Made by a program: the position numbers and the translations under genes. The notes under the pieces are model-generated. The model saw only the letters and a program-made list of their open reading frames with translations, was not told where the DNA came from and did not search any database. From Colidextribacter sp. OB.20 (GTDB lineage Bacteria > Bacillota > Clostridia > Oscillospirales > Oscillospiraceae), in the NCBI RefSeq assembly GCF_009911595.1, contig NZ_QWKG01000008.1, forward strand, positions 1-64,000: a stretch of DNA of 64,000 nt, read 5' to 3'. Shown piece by piece: positions 50,439 through 58,490 of this stretch; the first letter of the stretch is position 1, and every line of letters begins with the position of its first letter.

Positions 50439-51652
50439 ACCGGCGACAGGTCCGCCTTCCGCCGCAGCAGGGACAGGGGCGGGACCTGCCGGGGCAGCCT
50501 CATGCGGAAAACCATCTGGGGGGTGCGGACCTCCTCCAGGGGGAGGCCTTCCCCGTCCCACAGCCCCTCCACGGTAAGGGCCTGGGGCCGGACGTCGGGG
50601 CCCACCAGCTCCAGGGCGTCGCCCACCCGGAACTTATTATTCAGGGTCAGGACAGCGTTCCCCTCCCCGTCGCAGGACTGCACCTTGGCCACGATCTGCC
50701 AGTCCCGGACATACCGGGCGTTCTCGGTGAACTGCCCCGGCTGGCCGTAGAAGAAGCCGGTGGAGTAGTGCCGGTGGCTGATGTGCTCCACCTCGTCCCG
50801 CCATACCGGGTCCAGGGGGACCCCTGCTGCTGCGGCGTCAATGGCGTGGCGGTAGGCCCCGGTGACGACGGCGGCATAGTAGGCCGACTTGGCCCGCCCC
50901 TCCAGCTTCACCGAATCCACCCCGGCCTCCGCCAGCTCTCCCATATGGTCAATCATACACATATCCCGGGAGTTCATGATGTAGGTCTCCCCGTTCTCCT
51001 CATAAACGGGAAAATACTCCCCCGGCCGCTTCTCCTCCATGAGGGCGTACTGATAGCGGCAGGGCTGGGCGCAGGAGCCCCGGTTGGAGTCCCGGCCGGT
51101 CATATAGTTGGACAGCAGGCACCGCCCGGAGTAGCTGACGCACATGGCTCCATGGGCAAAGACCTCCAGCTCCAGCTCAGGGGGCGTCCTGGCCCGGATT
51201 TCCCTGATCTCCTCCAGAGACATCTCCCGGGCCAAAATTACCCGGCCGGCCCCCAGCTCGTGCCATGCCCGGGCGGACTGGTAGTTCACTACGCTGGCCT
51301 GGGTGGAAATGTGGACCTGGACGTGGGGGGCGTACCGCTTCGTCAGGGCCAGAACGCCCACATCAGCTAAAATGACGGCGTCCACCCCCAGCTCCTCCAG
51401 ATACTCCAGCCACTCCGGCAGGCGGCAGACTTCGCCGTTCCGGGGCATGGTGTTGCAGGTGACATGGACCCGCACCTCCCGGGCACGACAGAGTGCCACC
51501 GCCCGTTTCAGCTCCTCGGGAGAAAAGTTTCCGGCAAAGGCCCGCATTCCAAAGGTGTTCCCCGCCAGATAGACGGCGTCTGCCCCGTAGGCCACCGCCA
51601 TCTCCAGCCGTTCCATGTCCCCCGCCGGGGCGAGGAGCTCAAGGCTCTTCAT
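50435..51652 (-). CDS. U32 family peptidase / tRNA hydroxylation (TrhP-like) protein
   Basis: 405 residues: LELLAPAGDMERLEMAVAYGADAVYLAGNTFGMRA at the N terminus, then HGAMCVSYSGRCLLSNYMTGRDSNRGSCAQPCRY, the Cys-rich U32 signature, and SRDMCMIDHMGELAEAGVDSVKLEGRAKSAYYAAVVTGAYRHAID. U32 proteins were labelled collagenases; YegQ/TrhP-type members act in tRNA uridine hydroxylation. The stop codon comes from a repeat, so the C terminus may have been altered slightly. ATG with GGAGAG upstream. Confidence 0.92.
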   Translation of the reverse strand: MKSLELLAPAGDMERLEMAVAYGADAVYLAGNTFGMRAFAGNFSPEELKRAVALCRAREVRVHVTCNTMPRNGEVCRLPEWLEYLEELGVDAVILADVGVLALTKRYAPHVQVHISTQASVVNYQSARAWHELGAGRVILAREMSLEEIREIRARTPPELELEVFAHGAMCVSYSGRCLLSNYMTGRDSNRGSCAQPCRYQYALMEEKRPGEYFPVYEENGETYIMNSRDMCMIDHMGELAEAGVDSVKLEGRAKSAYYAAVVTGAYRHAIDAAAAGVPLDPVWRDEVEHISHRHYSTGFFYGQPGQFTENARYVRDWQIVAKVQSCDGEGNAVLTLNNKFRVGDALELVGPDVRPQALTVEGLWDGEGLPLEEVRTPQMVFRMRLPRQVPPLSLLRRKADLSPV

Positions 51653-51666
51653 GACAAATCTCTCCT

Positions 51667-51811
51667 TAAAAAAGGCCCCCTTCGCAAAGGGGGCTCCCGC
51701 AAAGCGGGCGGGGGTTTTCTCCTAACGAGACAGATGCGTTTCGATAGGGGAAAACCCTCCGTCATTTGCTCCGCAAATGCCACCTCCCTTTTCAAAGGGA
51801 GGCTTTTCCTT
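51667..51811. repeat. Family A dispersed palindromic repeat
   Basis: GGCCCCCTTCGCAAAGGGGGC, CCCGCAAAGCGGG, GGGGTTTTCTCC, then GGAAAACCCTCCGTCATTTGC, ATTTGCTCCGCAAAT and CCTCCCTTTTCAAAGGGAGG; opposite orientation to the der and gpsA copies. Confidence 0.85.
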
Positions 51812-51816
51812 CCACA

Positions 51817-53010
51817 CTAGCCCTTGTACCGCTCCTGGCTGGCGATGAACTTTTGCAGCTGGTCGTAGGTCTTGAAGAAGTGGTGGGTCTTGTCGTCGCC
51901 CAGAGCATAGTAATAATTGTCGCTGTCCGCCGGGTTCATGGCGGCCACAATGGACTCCATGCCCGGGTTCGCGATAGGTCCGGGGGGCAGGCCCTTATAC
52001 TTGTAGGTGTTGTAAGGGGAGTCGATCTCCCGGTCGGCGGCGGTGGGCTCCTTGCCGCCGTTGATATACACCAGGGTGGCGTCGATCTGAAGGTAGCCCT
52101 GGGTGCCGGCGTCGGGGTGCTTCAGCCGGTTGTGGATGACGGCGGAAATCTCCGTGCGGTCCGAGCCGGTGGTCTCCCGCTCGATGAGGGAGGCGATGGT
52201 GAGAATCTCCCGAAGGCTGTATTCAGAGGCGGCGATCTTCTCCCGCATGTCGTCGGTGACCTGACTGTCAAAAAAGACCATCAGCTTGTTCAGCGCCAGG
52301 ACCGGGTCGTGGGGAGTATAGAAGTCGTAGGTCGAGGGCATGAGATAGCCCTCCAGCCGGTGGTAGTCTCCCAGGGGGATATCCTGAAGGAAGGAGAAGG
52401 CGTAGTCGTGATTGGCGGCAGTCTCACGCAGCTCCTCCACTGAGGAGGCGGCCCCCTTCTCCACCAGCAGGGCGAAAATCTGGTCGATGTTATAGCCCTC
52501 CGGGATGCTCACCCGGACCTGGGAGCGGTTGGCGGAGTTGGCCCGGATACCGGCCAGCAGGGCACGGTAGTCCATGTCGGTGTTCAGGGTGTAGGTCCCC
52601 GGGGAAAAGCTGTCCTTTTTGTGGGTGATGGACGCGAAGATGTTGAAGAGCAGCTTATACTCGATCAGCTCCTCCTTCTCCATCCGGTTCACTACATCCT
52701 CAAAGTCGTCCTCCGGGGTGATGGTGAAGGTGACCTCCTTAAAGTCCTTCTTCAGCGCCAGCACGTCCTCCGCCATCCGCCAGCCCACGCAGGCCAGCAG
52801 AACCGACAGGCCGATGACCGCCGTCACATACAGCAGCACCAGGGCGGCAGTGCGGCCCGCAGAGCGGCGTTTTTTCTTTCTGGGCCGGCGGGAGTGCTCC
52901 CCCTGAGGGCGGTCAGAGCGGCCGCTCCCCCCCTGCTCCCCGTGGGAGGAGGGGGCCCGGTGCTCGCCGCGCCGCTGGCCGGACTGGTGGTAATAGTTCT
53001 CCTGAGACAT
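51817..53010 (-). CDS. mltG: Endolytic transglycosylase MltG
   Basis: 397 residues. Long, charged cytoplasmic tail (residues 1-50, with RRPRKKKRRSAGR), one membrane segment (TAALVLLYVTAVIGLSVLLA), LysM-like/YceG domain and catalytic region LASLIERETTGSDRTEISAVIHNRL, in which the Glu of IERE is the conserved catalytic residue; then GLPPGPIANPGMESI. It cuts nascent glycan strands to set their length. ATG after AGGAG. Usually near a Holliday-junction resolvase or U32 gene, as here. Confidence 0.93.
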   Translation of the reverse strand: MSQENYYHQSGQRRGEHRAPSSHGEQGGSGRSDRPQGEHSRRPRKKKRRSAGRTAALVLLYVTAVIGLSVLLACVGWRMAEDVLALKKDFKEVTFTITPEDDFEDVVNRMEKEELIEYKLLFNIFASITHKKDSFSPGTYTLNTDMDYRALLAGIRANSANRSQVRVSIPEGYNIDQIFALLVEKGAASSVEELRETAANHDYAFSFLQDIPLGDYHRLEGYLMPSTYDFYTPHDPVLALNKLMVFFDSQVTDDMREKIAASEYSLREILTIASLIERETTGSDRTEISAVIHNRLKHPDAGTQGYLQIDATLVYINGGKEPTAADREIDSPYNTYKYKGLPPGPIANPGMESIVAAMNPADSDNYYYALGDDKTHHFFKTYDQLQKFIASQERYKG

Positions 53011-53127
53011 TCAGGTCAGCTCCTAACAATTTTCCCCTGAGGGCTGTCACCAGGGACAAACAGGGGCCATAGAATAGTACAGAACGCGGGGACAGCGTCC
53101 CGGCGGAATCAAGTGAGGTGAAATGTT

Positions 53128-53319
53128 ATGTTCTGTGGGAACAACGGTTGGGGCGGCAACAGCGCGCTGTGGATCATCATCCTGATTATCATCCTCTTCG
53201 GCTGGGGCGGCAACGGCTGCGGCAACAACTGCGGCTGCAACAACGGCTGTGGCTGCAACAACGGCTGCGGCTGCAACAATGACTGTGGCTGCGGCTGCGA
53301 CAACGACTGCGGCTGCTGA
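53128..53319 (+). CDS. Small membrane-anchored Cys/Asn/Gly-rich repeat protein
   Basis: 63 residues. FCGNNGWGGNSALWIIILIIILFGWGGN: a short Gly/Asn head, a membrane segment of about 15 residues, then a tail of tandem CGCNNG and CGCNND repeats with 14 cysteines. Base-level repeats (GGCTGCGGCTGCAACAAC) show recent expansion. No known family; the membrane-plus-Cys-repeat layout resembles small YjcZ-like spore-coat proteins or a metallothionein-like site. GAGGTG ribosome site gives good coding support. Confidence 0.75.
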   Translation: MFCGNNGWGGNSALWIIILIIILFGWGGNGCGNNCGCNNGCGCNNGCGCNNDCGCGCDNDCGC

Positions 53320-53368
53320 CTACACAGCGAAAGGGGCGGGAGCGGGTCTCCCGCTTCTTTCCCTGTCC

Positions 53369-53965
53369 TCAGAAGGACAGGCTCTCCTCCTCGGTGACCA
53401 GCAGGTCTGCCCGGGCATCGTGCGCCTCTACCGGCACCCGGTCCTGGAGGACCACCCCCCGGCACAGGCCGATTTTCACTCCGGAAAAGCCCTCCAGCCA
53501 GCGGTCGTAATACCCGCCGCCAAAGCCCAGGCGATACCCCCGCCTGTCATAGCACAGGGCGGGGACCAGCGCAAGGCCGATCTCCTCCCGGGGCAGCAGG
53601 GGACAGTCCTCCCCCGGCTCCAGGATGCCGAAGGAGGCCTTCACCAGGGGCCTGTCCGGAGCATAGCGGCGCACCTCCATCCGGCGCTCTGGCAGCATCC
53701 GGGGCAGGCCCACCGTCTTGCCCCGGCGGACCAGCTCGCCGATGAGGCGGGCGGTGTCCGGCTCTCTAGCGGGAATCCCCTGGAAGGCAAAGACGGTTTT
53801 GGCCTCCTTCACCTGGGGCAGAGCCAGAAAGCGGGTGAAGAGGGCATCGTCGCTGCGGACAAGCTCCTCTGGGGTCAGGGCGGCCAGCCGCTCCCGCACC
53901 CGGCGGCGCAGCTCCCCCTTCTCCAGGTCAATAGTAGATGGCACTGCGCACTTGCTGAGCCGCAC
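53369..53965 (-). CDS. 5-formyltetrahydrofolate cyclo-ligase
   Basis: 198 residues, converts 5-formyl-THF to 5,10-methenyl-THF with ATP. LEKGELRRRVRERLAALTPEE at the N terminus; LVPALCYDRRGYRLGFGGGYYDRWL is the family's phosphate-binding signature. Start is uncertain: GTG at 53965, with GGAGGG upstream, overlaps the end of the DJ-1 gene; a later GTG (53944) is possible. Co-transcribed with the DJ-1 gene. Confidence 0.93.
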   Translation of the reverse strand: MRLSKCAVPSTIDLEKGELRRRVRERLAALTPEELVRSDDALFTRFLALPQVKEAKTVFAFQGIPAREPDTARLIGELVRRGKTVGLPRMLPERRMEVRRYAPDRPLVKASFGILEPGEDCPLLPREEIGLALVPALCYDRRGYRLGFGGGYYDRWLEGFSGVKIGLCRGVVLQDRVPVEAHDARADLLVTEEESLSF

Positions 53966-54467
53966 CCTTGCCCTCCAGAGCCTCGATGAGGGCCAGTCCG
54001 AAGTCGAAGGCGGCCCCGGCGGCCCGGCCGGTGATGATCTTGCCGTCTCTTATCTCGCCTGGCGCCGTCTGCACCAGGGCTCCGGTGAGCTGATCCTCCA
54101 TGCCGGGGTAGCAGATAGCCTTTTTGCCCTCCAGCAGGCCCCAGCGGCCCAGGAGGGTAGGGGCGGCACAGATGGCGGCTACCCAGATGTCCCGCTTGAC
54201 CGCCTCCCGGACCAGCGCCTCCACCCGGGGGTCCTTCCCCAGGTTCTTATACCCCGGCCCGCCCCCGGGCAGGACCACCATGTCCATTTTGGACAGGTCT
54301 ACCTCGTCCAGGGTCACGTCGGCGGTGACGGTGATGCCGTGGCTGCCCGGGACGGGCTCTCCGGTGACGGACACCAGCGCCGTCTCGATCCCCGCCCGGC
54401 GCAGCAGGTCGGCGGGGGCCAGGGCCTCGATCTCCTCAAAGCCGGGGGCTAACAGAATGTATACCAT
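53928..54467 (-). CDS. DJ-1/PfpI family protein
   Basis: 179 residues of the DJ-1/ThiJ family. LLAPGFEEIEALAPADLLRRAG at the N terminus supplies the conserved acidic residue; WVAAICAAPTLLGRWGLL carries the nucleophile Cys in the A-I-C-A-A motif near residue 100; CYPGMEDQL follows. Members act as glyoxalases, chaperones or proteases; specific role unknown. GAGGACAAAAGG upstream. It overlaps the cyclo-ligase start by about 38 bases. Confidence 0.92.
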   Translation of the reverse strand: MVYILLAPGFEEIEALAPADLLRRAGIETALVSVTGEPVPGSHGITVTADVTLDEVDLSKMDMVVLPGGGPGYKNLGKDPRVEALVREAVKRDIWVAAICAAPTLLGRWGLLEGKKAICYPGMEDQLTGALVQTAPGEIRDGKIITGRAAGAAFDFGLALIEALEGKGAAQQVRSAIYY

Positions 54468-54509
54468 CCTTTTGTCCTCCTAAAATCAAAATGATATTGG
54501 GGCACATCT

Positions 54510-54582
54510 CTGTAGGGGCGGACACTGTCCGCCCGCTCCAACATGCGCCGGGCAAACGGCGCGCCGGGTCGTCGCGCCCTAC
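54510..54582. repeat. Family B repeat containing the wecG stop codon
   Basis: TGTAGGGGCGGACACTGTCCGCC, then GCGCGCCGGGTCGTCGCG and CCCTACG. The TAG on the minus strand ends the glycosyltransferase gene. Confidence 0.75.
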
Positions 54583-55301
54583 GCCTTCTTGAACCGCTCC
54601 CCCGCCGCCTTCACCAGCACCAGGGGGAGCTTGGCCATCCGGCCGGCCCGCTGGGGCTCCTTTTTCAGCCGGTAGGCCCACTCCAGGCCCAGCCTCTGCC
54701 AGGACTCGGGGGCCCGCTCCACCCTCCCGGCGAAGACGTCCAGCGCCCCCCCCAGGCCGATGGCCAGCCGCGCGCCGGTGTGCCTGCCCCACCGGGCCAT
54801 CCACTTCTCCTGCTTGGGTGCCCCCAGGCAGACGAAGAGCAGGTCGGGCCGGGCGGCGGCCACCTTCAGCAAGGCGGCCTCCTCATCCTGAAAATAGCCG
54901 TCCTGGGTGCCGCACAGGGTGATGTTGGGGTGCCGCTCCAGAATGCGCTGCCCCGCCTCCTCGGCCACGCCGGGCTTGGCCCCCAGGAGATAGAGCCGCC
55001 CGCCCGTCCTGTTCAGACAGGCCAGCATGTCCGCGGCGAACTCGATGCCGGGCACCCGGCCTTTCAGAGGGGTGCCCTGGAGCTTGGCGGAGTAGACCAC
55101 CCCGATGCCGTCGGCCAGGACCAGATCGGCCTCGTTGAGGACCTGGCGGAAGGCGGCGTCCTTCTCCGCCGCCAGGATAAACTCCGGATTGGGAGTGACT
55201 ACATAGTGAAATTTGTCCTCCGCCAGCAGGGCGGAGCCCGCCTGGGCGGCCTCCTCACGGGTCAGGTCGTCAAAGCGGATGCCTAATACTTCTCTTTTCA
55301 A
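54579..55301 (-). CDS. WecG/TagA/CpsF family glycosyltransferase
   Basis: 240 residues. VLGIRFDDLTREEAAQ start; VVTPNPEFILAAEKDAAFRQVLNEADLVLADGIGVVYSAKL; LFVCLGAPKQEKWMARWG. These match the TagA/WecG family, which transfers N-acetylmannosamine to lipid-linked GlcNAc for wall teichoic acid or polysaccharide. TTG at 55301 lies five bases after GGAGG and fits the family N terminus better than a GTG four codons earlier. No other teichoic acid genes are beside it. Confidence 0.92.
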   Translation of the reverse strand: MKREVLGIRFDDLTREEAAQAGSALLAEDKFHYVVTPNPEFILAAEKDAAFRQVLNEADLVLADGIGVVYSAKLQGTPLKGRVPGIEFAADMLACLNRTGGRLYLLGAKPGVAEEAGQRILERHPNITLCGTQDGYFQDEEAALLKVAAARPDLLFVCLGAPKQEKWMARWGRHTGARLAIGLGGALDVFAGRVERAPESWQRLGLEWAYRLKKEPQRAGRMAKLPLVLVKAAGERFKKA

Positions 55302-55333
55302 ATGAACCTCCACGCGCCTGTCAGCGCCCTCGT

Positions 55334-55396
55334 CTGTCCCTGTTTTGTCCGACAGTTCAATGCTTCCCAGCCGGACAGCCGCTCAAACAGGGACAG
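55334..55396. repeat. Inverted repeat in the wecG-blaI spacer
   Basis: CTGTCCCTGTTT (55334-55345) and AAACAGGGACAG (55385-55396), with TGTCCGACAG / CCGGACAG between. No gene in 55302-55552 otherwise. Confidence 0.45.
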
Positions 55397-55489
55397 GCAT
55401 ACTTTTCCTTATACGCTCTGCCATTCTATCATGGAAGGCCAAAAAAGTCTATGAAAATTCTATGAAGTTTTTTGTAACTACTCTGTAAC

Positions 55490-55540
55490 TTGACTCTCAT
55501 CTACTTCAAGTGTAGTATAATAATCAACTACATTTGAAGT
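55490..55540 (+). promoter_or_regulatory. blaI promoter with BlaI-type dyad operators
   Basis: TTGACT (55490-55495) and TATAAT (55516-55521), or TAGTAT (55513-55518) at 17-base spacing. ACTTCAAGTGTAG (55503-55515) and CTACATTTGAAGT (55528-55540) are near-perfect inverted copies with one mismatch and flank the -10. Confidence 0.65.
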
Positions 55541-55552
55541 GGATGTGATCCT

Positions 55553-55924
55553 ATGAAACGGCTTCCCGACACTGAGCTCGAGGTCATGAAGGCCCTGTGG
55601 GCCACCGGGCCGGACACCCCCCGGGCCACCCTGGAGGACCGGCTGGCCCCCTTCGGCTGGGCCGCCAACACCATCAACACCTACCTCTCCCGCCTGGTGG
55701 ACAAGGGTTTCGCCGCCGTCCGCCGGGAGGGCAAAAGCAATCTGTACACCCCCCTGGTAGACCAGGAGACCTATCAGGCCTTCGACAGCCGGGCGGTGCT
55801 GGACCGGCTCTACGGCTCCCCCCGGAACTTCGTGGCCGCCCTGGCCCGGGAGGGCTTCGCTCAGGGCGAGCTGGAGGACCTGCGTGCCCTGCTGGACCAG
55901 CTGGGCGGAGGGCGTACGGAATGA
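55553..55924 (+). CDS. blaI: BlaI/MecI/CopY family repressor
   Basis: 123 residues. Winged helix: LPDTELEVMKALWATGPDTPRATLEDRLAPFGWAANTINTYLSRLVDKGFAAVRREGKSNLYTPLVD, then a dimerisation helix. BlaI repressors bind dyads over their own operon and are released by proteolysis triggered by the partner BlaR1/M56 protein, whose gene overlaps by four bases (ATGA). GTGATCCT gives only a weak ribosome site. Confidence 0.92.
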   Translation: MKRLPDTELEVMKALWATGPDTPRATLEDRLAPFGWAANTINTYLSRLVDKGFAAVRREGKSNLYTPLVDQETYQAFDSRAVLDRLYGSPRNFVAALAREGFAQGELEDLRALLDQLGGGRTE

Positions 55925-56814
55925 ATCAGATTTTTCTCACCCTGGGGGCTCTCACGTTGGGGGGCTCCGCCGCTGTAATTCTGCTGGCCCTGGCAGGGAA
56001 AACCACCTGGGGCCGCTACGGGGCCAGGTGGCGGTGCTGGGCCTGGCTGCTGCTGTGCCTGCGGCTGGCCGTCCCCCTCCCCCTGCTCCCCCACGTGGAG
56101 ACCAGGGCCCCCATCCAGGTGGACATCCCCAACCCGCCCCCGGCGGTCCAGCCTATGCCGCCCGCCGCTTCCGGCTCGGGGGAGGCGCTCGCGCCCGGAG
56201 CGCCGAAAGAACCGCACCAGCCCGGCCACGCCTGGAGCGGCTCCGGCAATATCAAGCATGAGTCTCCCTCCAGGAACCCCATCGACCCCGCCAAGATCCT
56301 GCTGGGCGTGTGGCTGGCCGGGGCGGCGGCCATGCTGCTGTGGAACGTCTGGGCCCATCTGCGGTTTTTGTCCTACCTGCGCCGGTGGTCCGCCCCCGTC
56401 ACCGACGGGGCCGCTATCGCCGCCTTTAACCAGCTGGGGGACCGGCTGGGCCTCCACAAGCGGCCCCGTCTGCTCATGTGCCAGGGGCTGAAGGTGCCCA
56501 TGCTGGCTGGAATGCTCCGCCCCGCCATCCTCCTGCCCCAGGAGGGGGTGTCCGGCGAGGCCCTGGGCTTCTCCCTGCTCCACGAGCTCACCCACTACCG
56601 CCGCCGGGATATCTGGCTCAAGGGTCTGGCCATGTGGGTCAACGCCCTGCACTGGTTTAACCCGTTGGCGTGGTATATGGTCCGGCTGGTGGAGCGGGAT
56701 ATCGAGCTGGCCTGCGACGAGGACGCCCTGCGCTCCCTCCCAAAATCCGACTTCTCCGCCTACGGCCAGACCATCCTGGACGCGGTGGCGAGATTGCAGA
56801 GGAAGGCCGATTAA
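55921..56814 (+). CDS. M56 (BlaR1-like) membrane metalloprotease, short, no sensor domain
   Basis: 297 residues. N-terminal membrane segments (FLTLGALTLGGSAAVILLALAG; WAWLLLCLRLAVPLPLL), a variable Pro-rich loop, a third segment, then the zinc protease with LLHELTHYRRRDIWLKGLAMWVNALHWFNPLAWYM, HELTH being the ligand motif, and ERDIELACDEDAL. It ends at LDAVARLQRKAD, just where relatives continue into a linker, last membrane segment and sensor. That missing tail is strikingly like the first 57 residues of the four downstream genes. Coupled to blaI. Confidence 0.9.
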   Translation: MNQIFLTLGALTLGGSAAVILLALAGKTTWGRYGARWRCWAWLLLCLRLAVPLPLLPHVETRAPIQVDIPNPPPAVQPMPPAASGSGEALAPGAPKEPHQPGHAWSGSGNIKHESPSRNPIDPAKILLGVWLAGAAAMLLWNVWAHLRFLSYLRRWSAPVTDGAAIAAFNQLGDRLGLHKRPRLLMCQGLKVPMLAGMLRPAILLPQEGVSGEALGFSLLHELTHYRRRDIWLKGLAMWVNALHWFNPLAWYMVRLVERDIELACDEDALRSLPKSDFSAYGQTILDAVARLQRKAD

Positions 56815-56850
56815 ACGCGCAAAAAGGCCCCCGCAAGGGGGAGGCGATGT

Positions 56851-57076
56851 GTGTAGGGCGCGACGACCCCGGCGCGCCGTTGGAATCAGGCGGTTGTGTA
56901 GGGGAGCACATTGTGCGCCCGCCATTAACAGGCCGGGTCCGAAAAAGCGGGCGGACAATGTCCGCCCCTACAGAGGGCTCAAAGCCCTTGTATGCTGCGC
57001 ATATTTCGGCTTCGCCGAAATACAATCCTCCGTCTGGCCTGCGGCCAGACACCTCCTTTCAAAAAAGGAGGCTTAC
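56851..57076. repeat. Family B repeats and a family A variant between the M56 gene and first tail gene
   Basis: GTAGGGCGCGACGACCCCGG, GTAGGGGAGCACATTGTGCGC, GCGGACAATGTCCGCC, CCCCTACAG (family B, 56851-56973); then TTTCGGCTTCGCCGAAA, GTCTGGCCTGCGGCCAGAC and CCTCCTTTCAAAAAAGGAGG ending GGCTTA (56985-57076). This block separates the M56 gene from its putative tail. Confidence 0.8.
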
Positions 57077-57094
57077 TACGAAAGGAGTTCTCCC

Positions 57095-58474
57095 ATGAAA
57101 GACAAAATGCCCCACACGCCCTTCTCCACCCCTCTTTCCGGGTCGGCCAAAACCACCCAGCTGCGGATTAAAAATATCCTCTCCGGGCCCAAAAAGCAGC
57201 CCCCGGTCCTGTTTCTGGCGCTGGTGTTCTCTGTCTGCCTGCTGTGCGGCAATCTGGTGTCCTGCCAGGTGGCTGAGGCGGAGACCGATCCGCCCGATAC
57301 CTCCCGGACAGAGGACGTCTCCCAGCCGAAAAACCTCTCTCAACCGGAACCGAAAGAGCCTGAGTACCTGCCCGCCTCAGAGCTGAGCTTCGACCTGAAC
57401 CACAACGGTATTCCGGAGGAGGTGCGTCTGGTGGTGGAGCACCGGCCCAGCGGTTACATCGACGAGGAGGTACAGTTCTGGGAGGGGGAGACGCTCATCG
57501 ACCGGGAGCAGCCGGGGGTCTGCGTCTACAGCTACACCGGCGGGCAGGACTATATCCTGCGCTGTTATGATGATAACGACTATCCGGGAGTCTACTTCTA
57601 CAGCTACCATATCGGCAACCTTTCCGGGGAGTTTGAGGAGGTCATCCAGTCCAACAGCGTCCAATTTGACCTGAACTTCAACGCCCCCTTCCACAACGGC
57701 TTCGACCCGGCGGCCATCGCCACCTATGTGGAGGAGCTCAACGGCACCACCGAATGCCCCAGCCTTGGGCTGTTCAGCCACGCCTGGCGGCTGGTGGTGC
57801 GGGACGGGGAGTTGGTGGCGGAGGAGCCGGAGCTGCCCCTGCCCTGGCTGGACGCTTACCCGGACATCTTTACTCGAAACCCGGACAAATCTTTGGAGGA
57901 GAATCTGCGGGACTTCCAGGCGGCCATGACCGCCGCCTATCCCGCGCCGGAGCCTGTGGGGGCGGTGGATACCCTGCCCTTTGATCAGCCCCTCAGTATG
58001 ATTTTCCTCAGCGGGGCGGGGGCGTGGTGCACCGGGCTGGACCTGAACCCGGACGGCACCTTTACCGGGGACTACCACGACTCCGACGGCTCCATCCAGT
58101 ATGTCTGCCAGTTCCACGGAAAGCTGGGAGACTTTGTCCAGCTCACCAAGCACTCCTGGTCCCTCACTTTGGAGGAGCTGGTGCTGGACACCAAATACCC
58201 CGTGGGCAAGGAGTGGGACGAAGACGGCTTCCACAAAATCTCCAGCGGTCCCAACGGCTTCACCGACGGAGACGGAAACGCCCTCCGGCCCGGCGCGTGG
58301 TTTATCCTCTACTCCCCCGAGGCCAGGGGCAACCAGCCGGGCACCGAGCTGTATGGGGCACAGAGCCTCTGGGAGTGGTGCCTATCCCGGCCCGATATCG
58401 CCGACGGCGAGCCCCTGGGCTGCTGGGACCTGTACAACCTGACCAGCGGAATCGGATTCTTCTCCGATGATTGA
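57095..58474 (+). CDS. Tail-module lipoprotein paralogue 1
   Basis: 459 residues. Residues 1-57 are the shared module: TPFSTPLSGSAKTTQLRIKN, ILSGPKKQPP, a hydrophobic stretch and the lipobox-like GNLVSC at Cys57. The rest is outside the membrane: acidic/hydrophobic with SFDLNHNGIPEEVRLVVEH and FDPAAIATYVEELNG, also seen in paralogue 4, then a unique C-terminal 140 residues (WSLTLEELVLDTKYPVGKEWDE). No enzyme motif. AAAGGAG before ATG. Function inferred as an envelope sensor or ligand of the BlaI/M56 pair. Confidence 0.75.
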   Translation: MKDKMPHTPFSTPLSGSAKTTQLRIKNILSGPKKQPPVLFLALVFSVCLLCGNLVSCQVAEAETDPPDTSRTEDVSQPKNLSQPEPKEPEYLPASELSFDLNHNGIPEEVRLVVEHRPSGYIDEEVQFWEGETLIDREQPGVCVYSYTGGQDYILRCYDDNDYPGVYFYSYHIGNLSGEFEEVIQSNSVQFDLNFNAPFHNGFDPAAIATYVEELNGTTECPSLGLFSHAWRLVVRDGELVAEEPELPLPWLDAYPDIFTRNPDKSLEENLRDFQAAMTAAYPAPEPVGAVDTLPFDQPLSMIFLSGAGAWCTGLDLNPDGTFTGDYHDSDGSIQYVCQFHGKLGDFVQLTKHSWSLTLEELVLDTKYPVGKEWDEDGFHKISSGPNGFTDGDGNALRPGAWFILYSPEARGNQPGTELYGAQSLWEWCLSRPDIADGEPLGCWDLYNLTSGIGFFSDD

Positions 58475-58490
58475 CAGAAAGGAAATGGAC

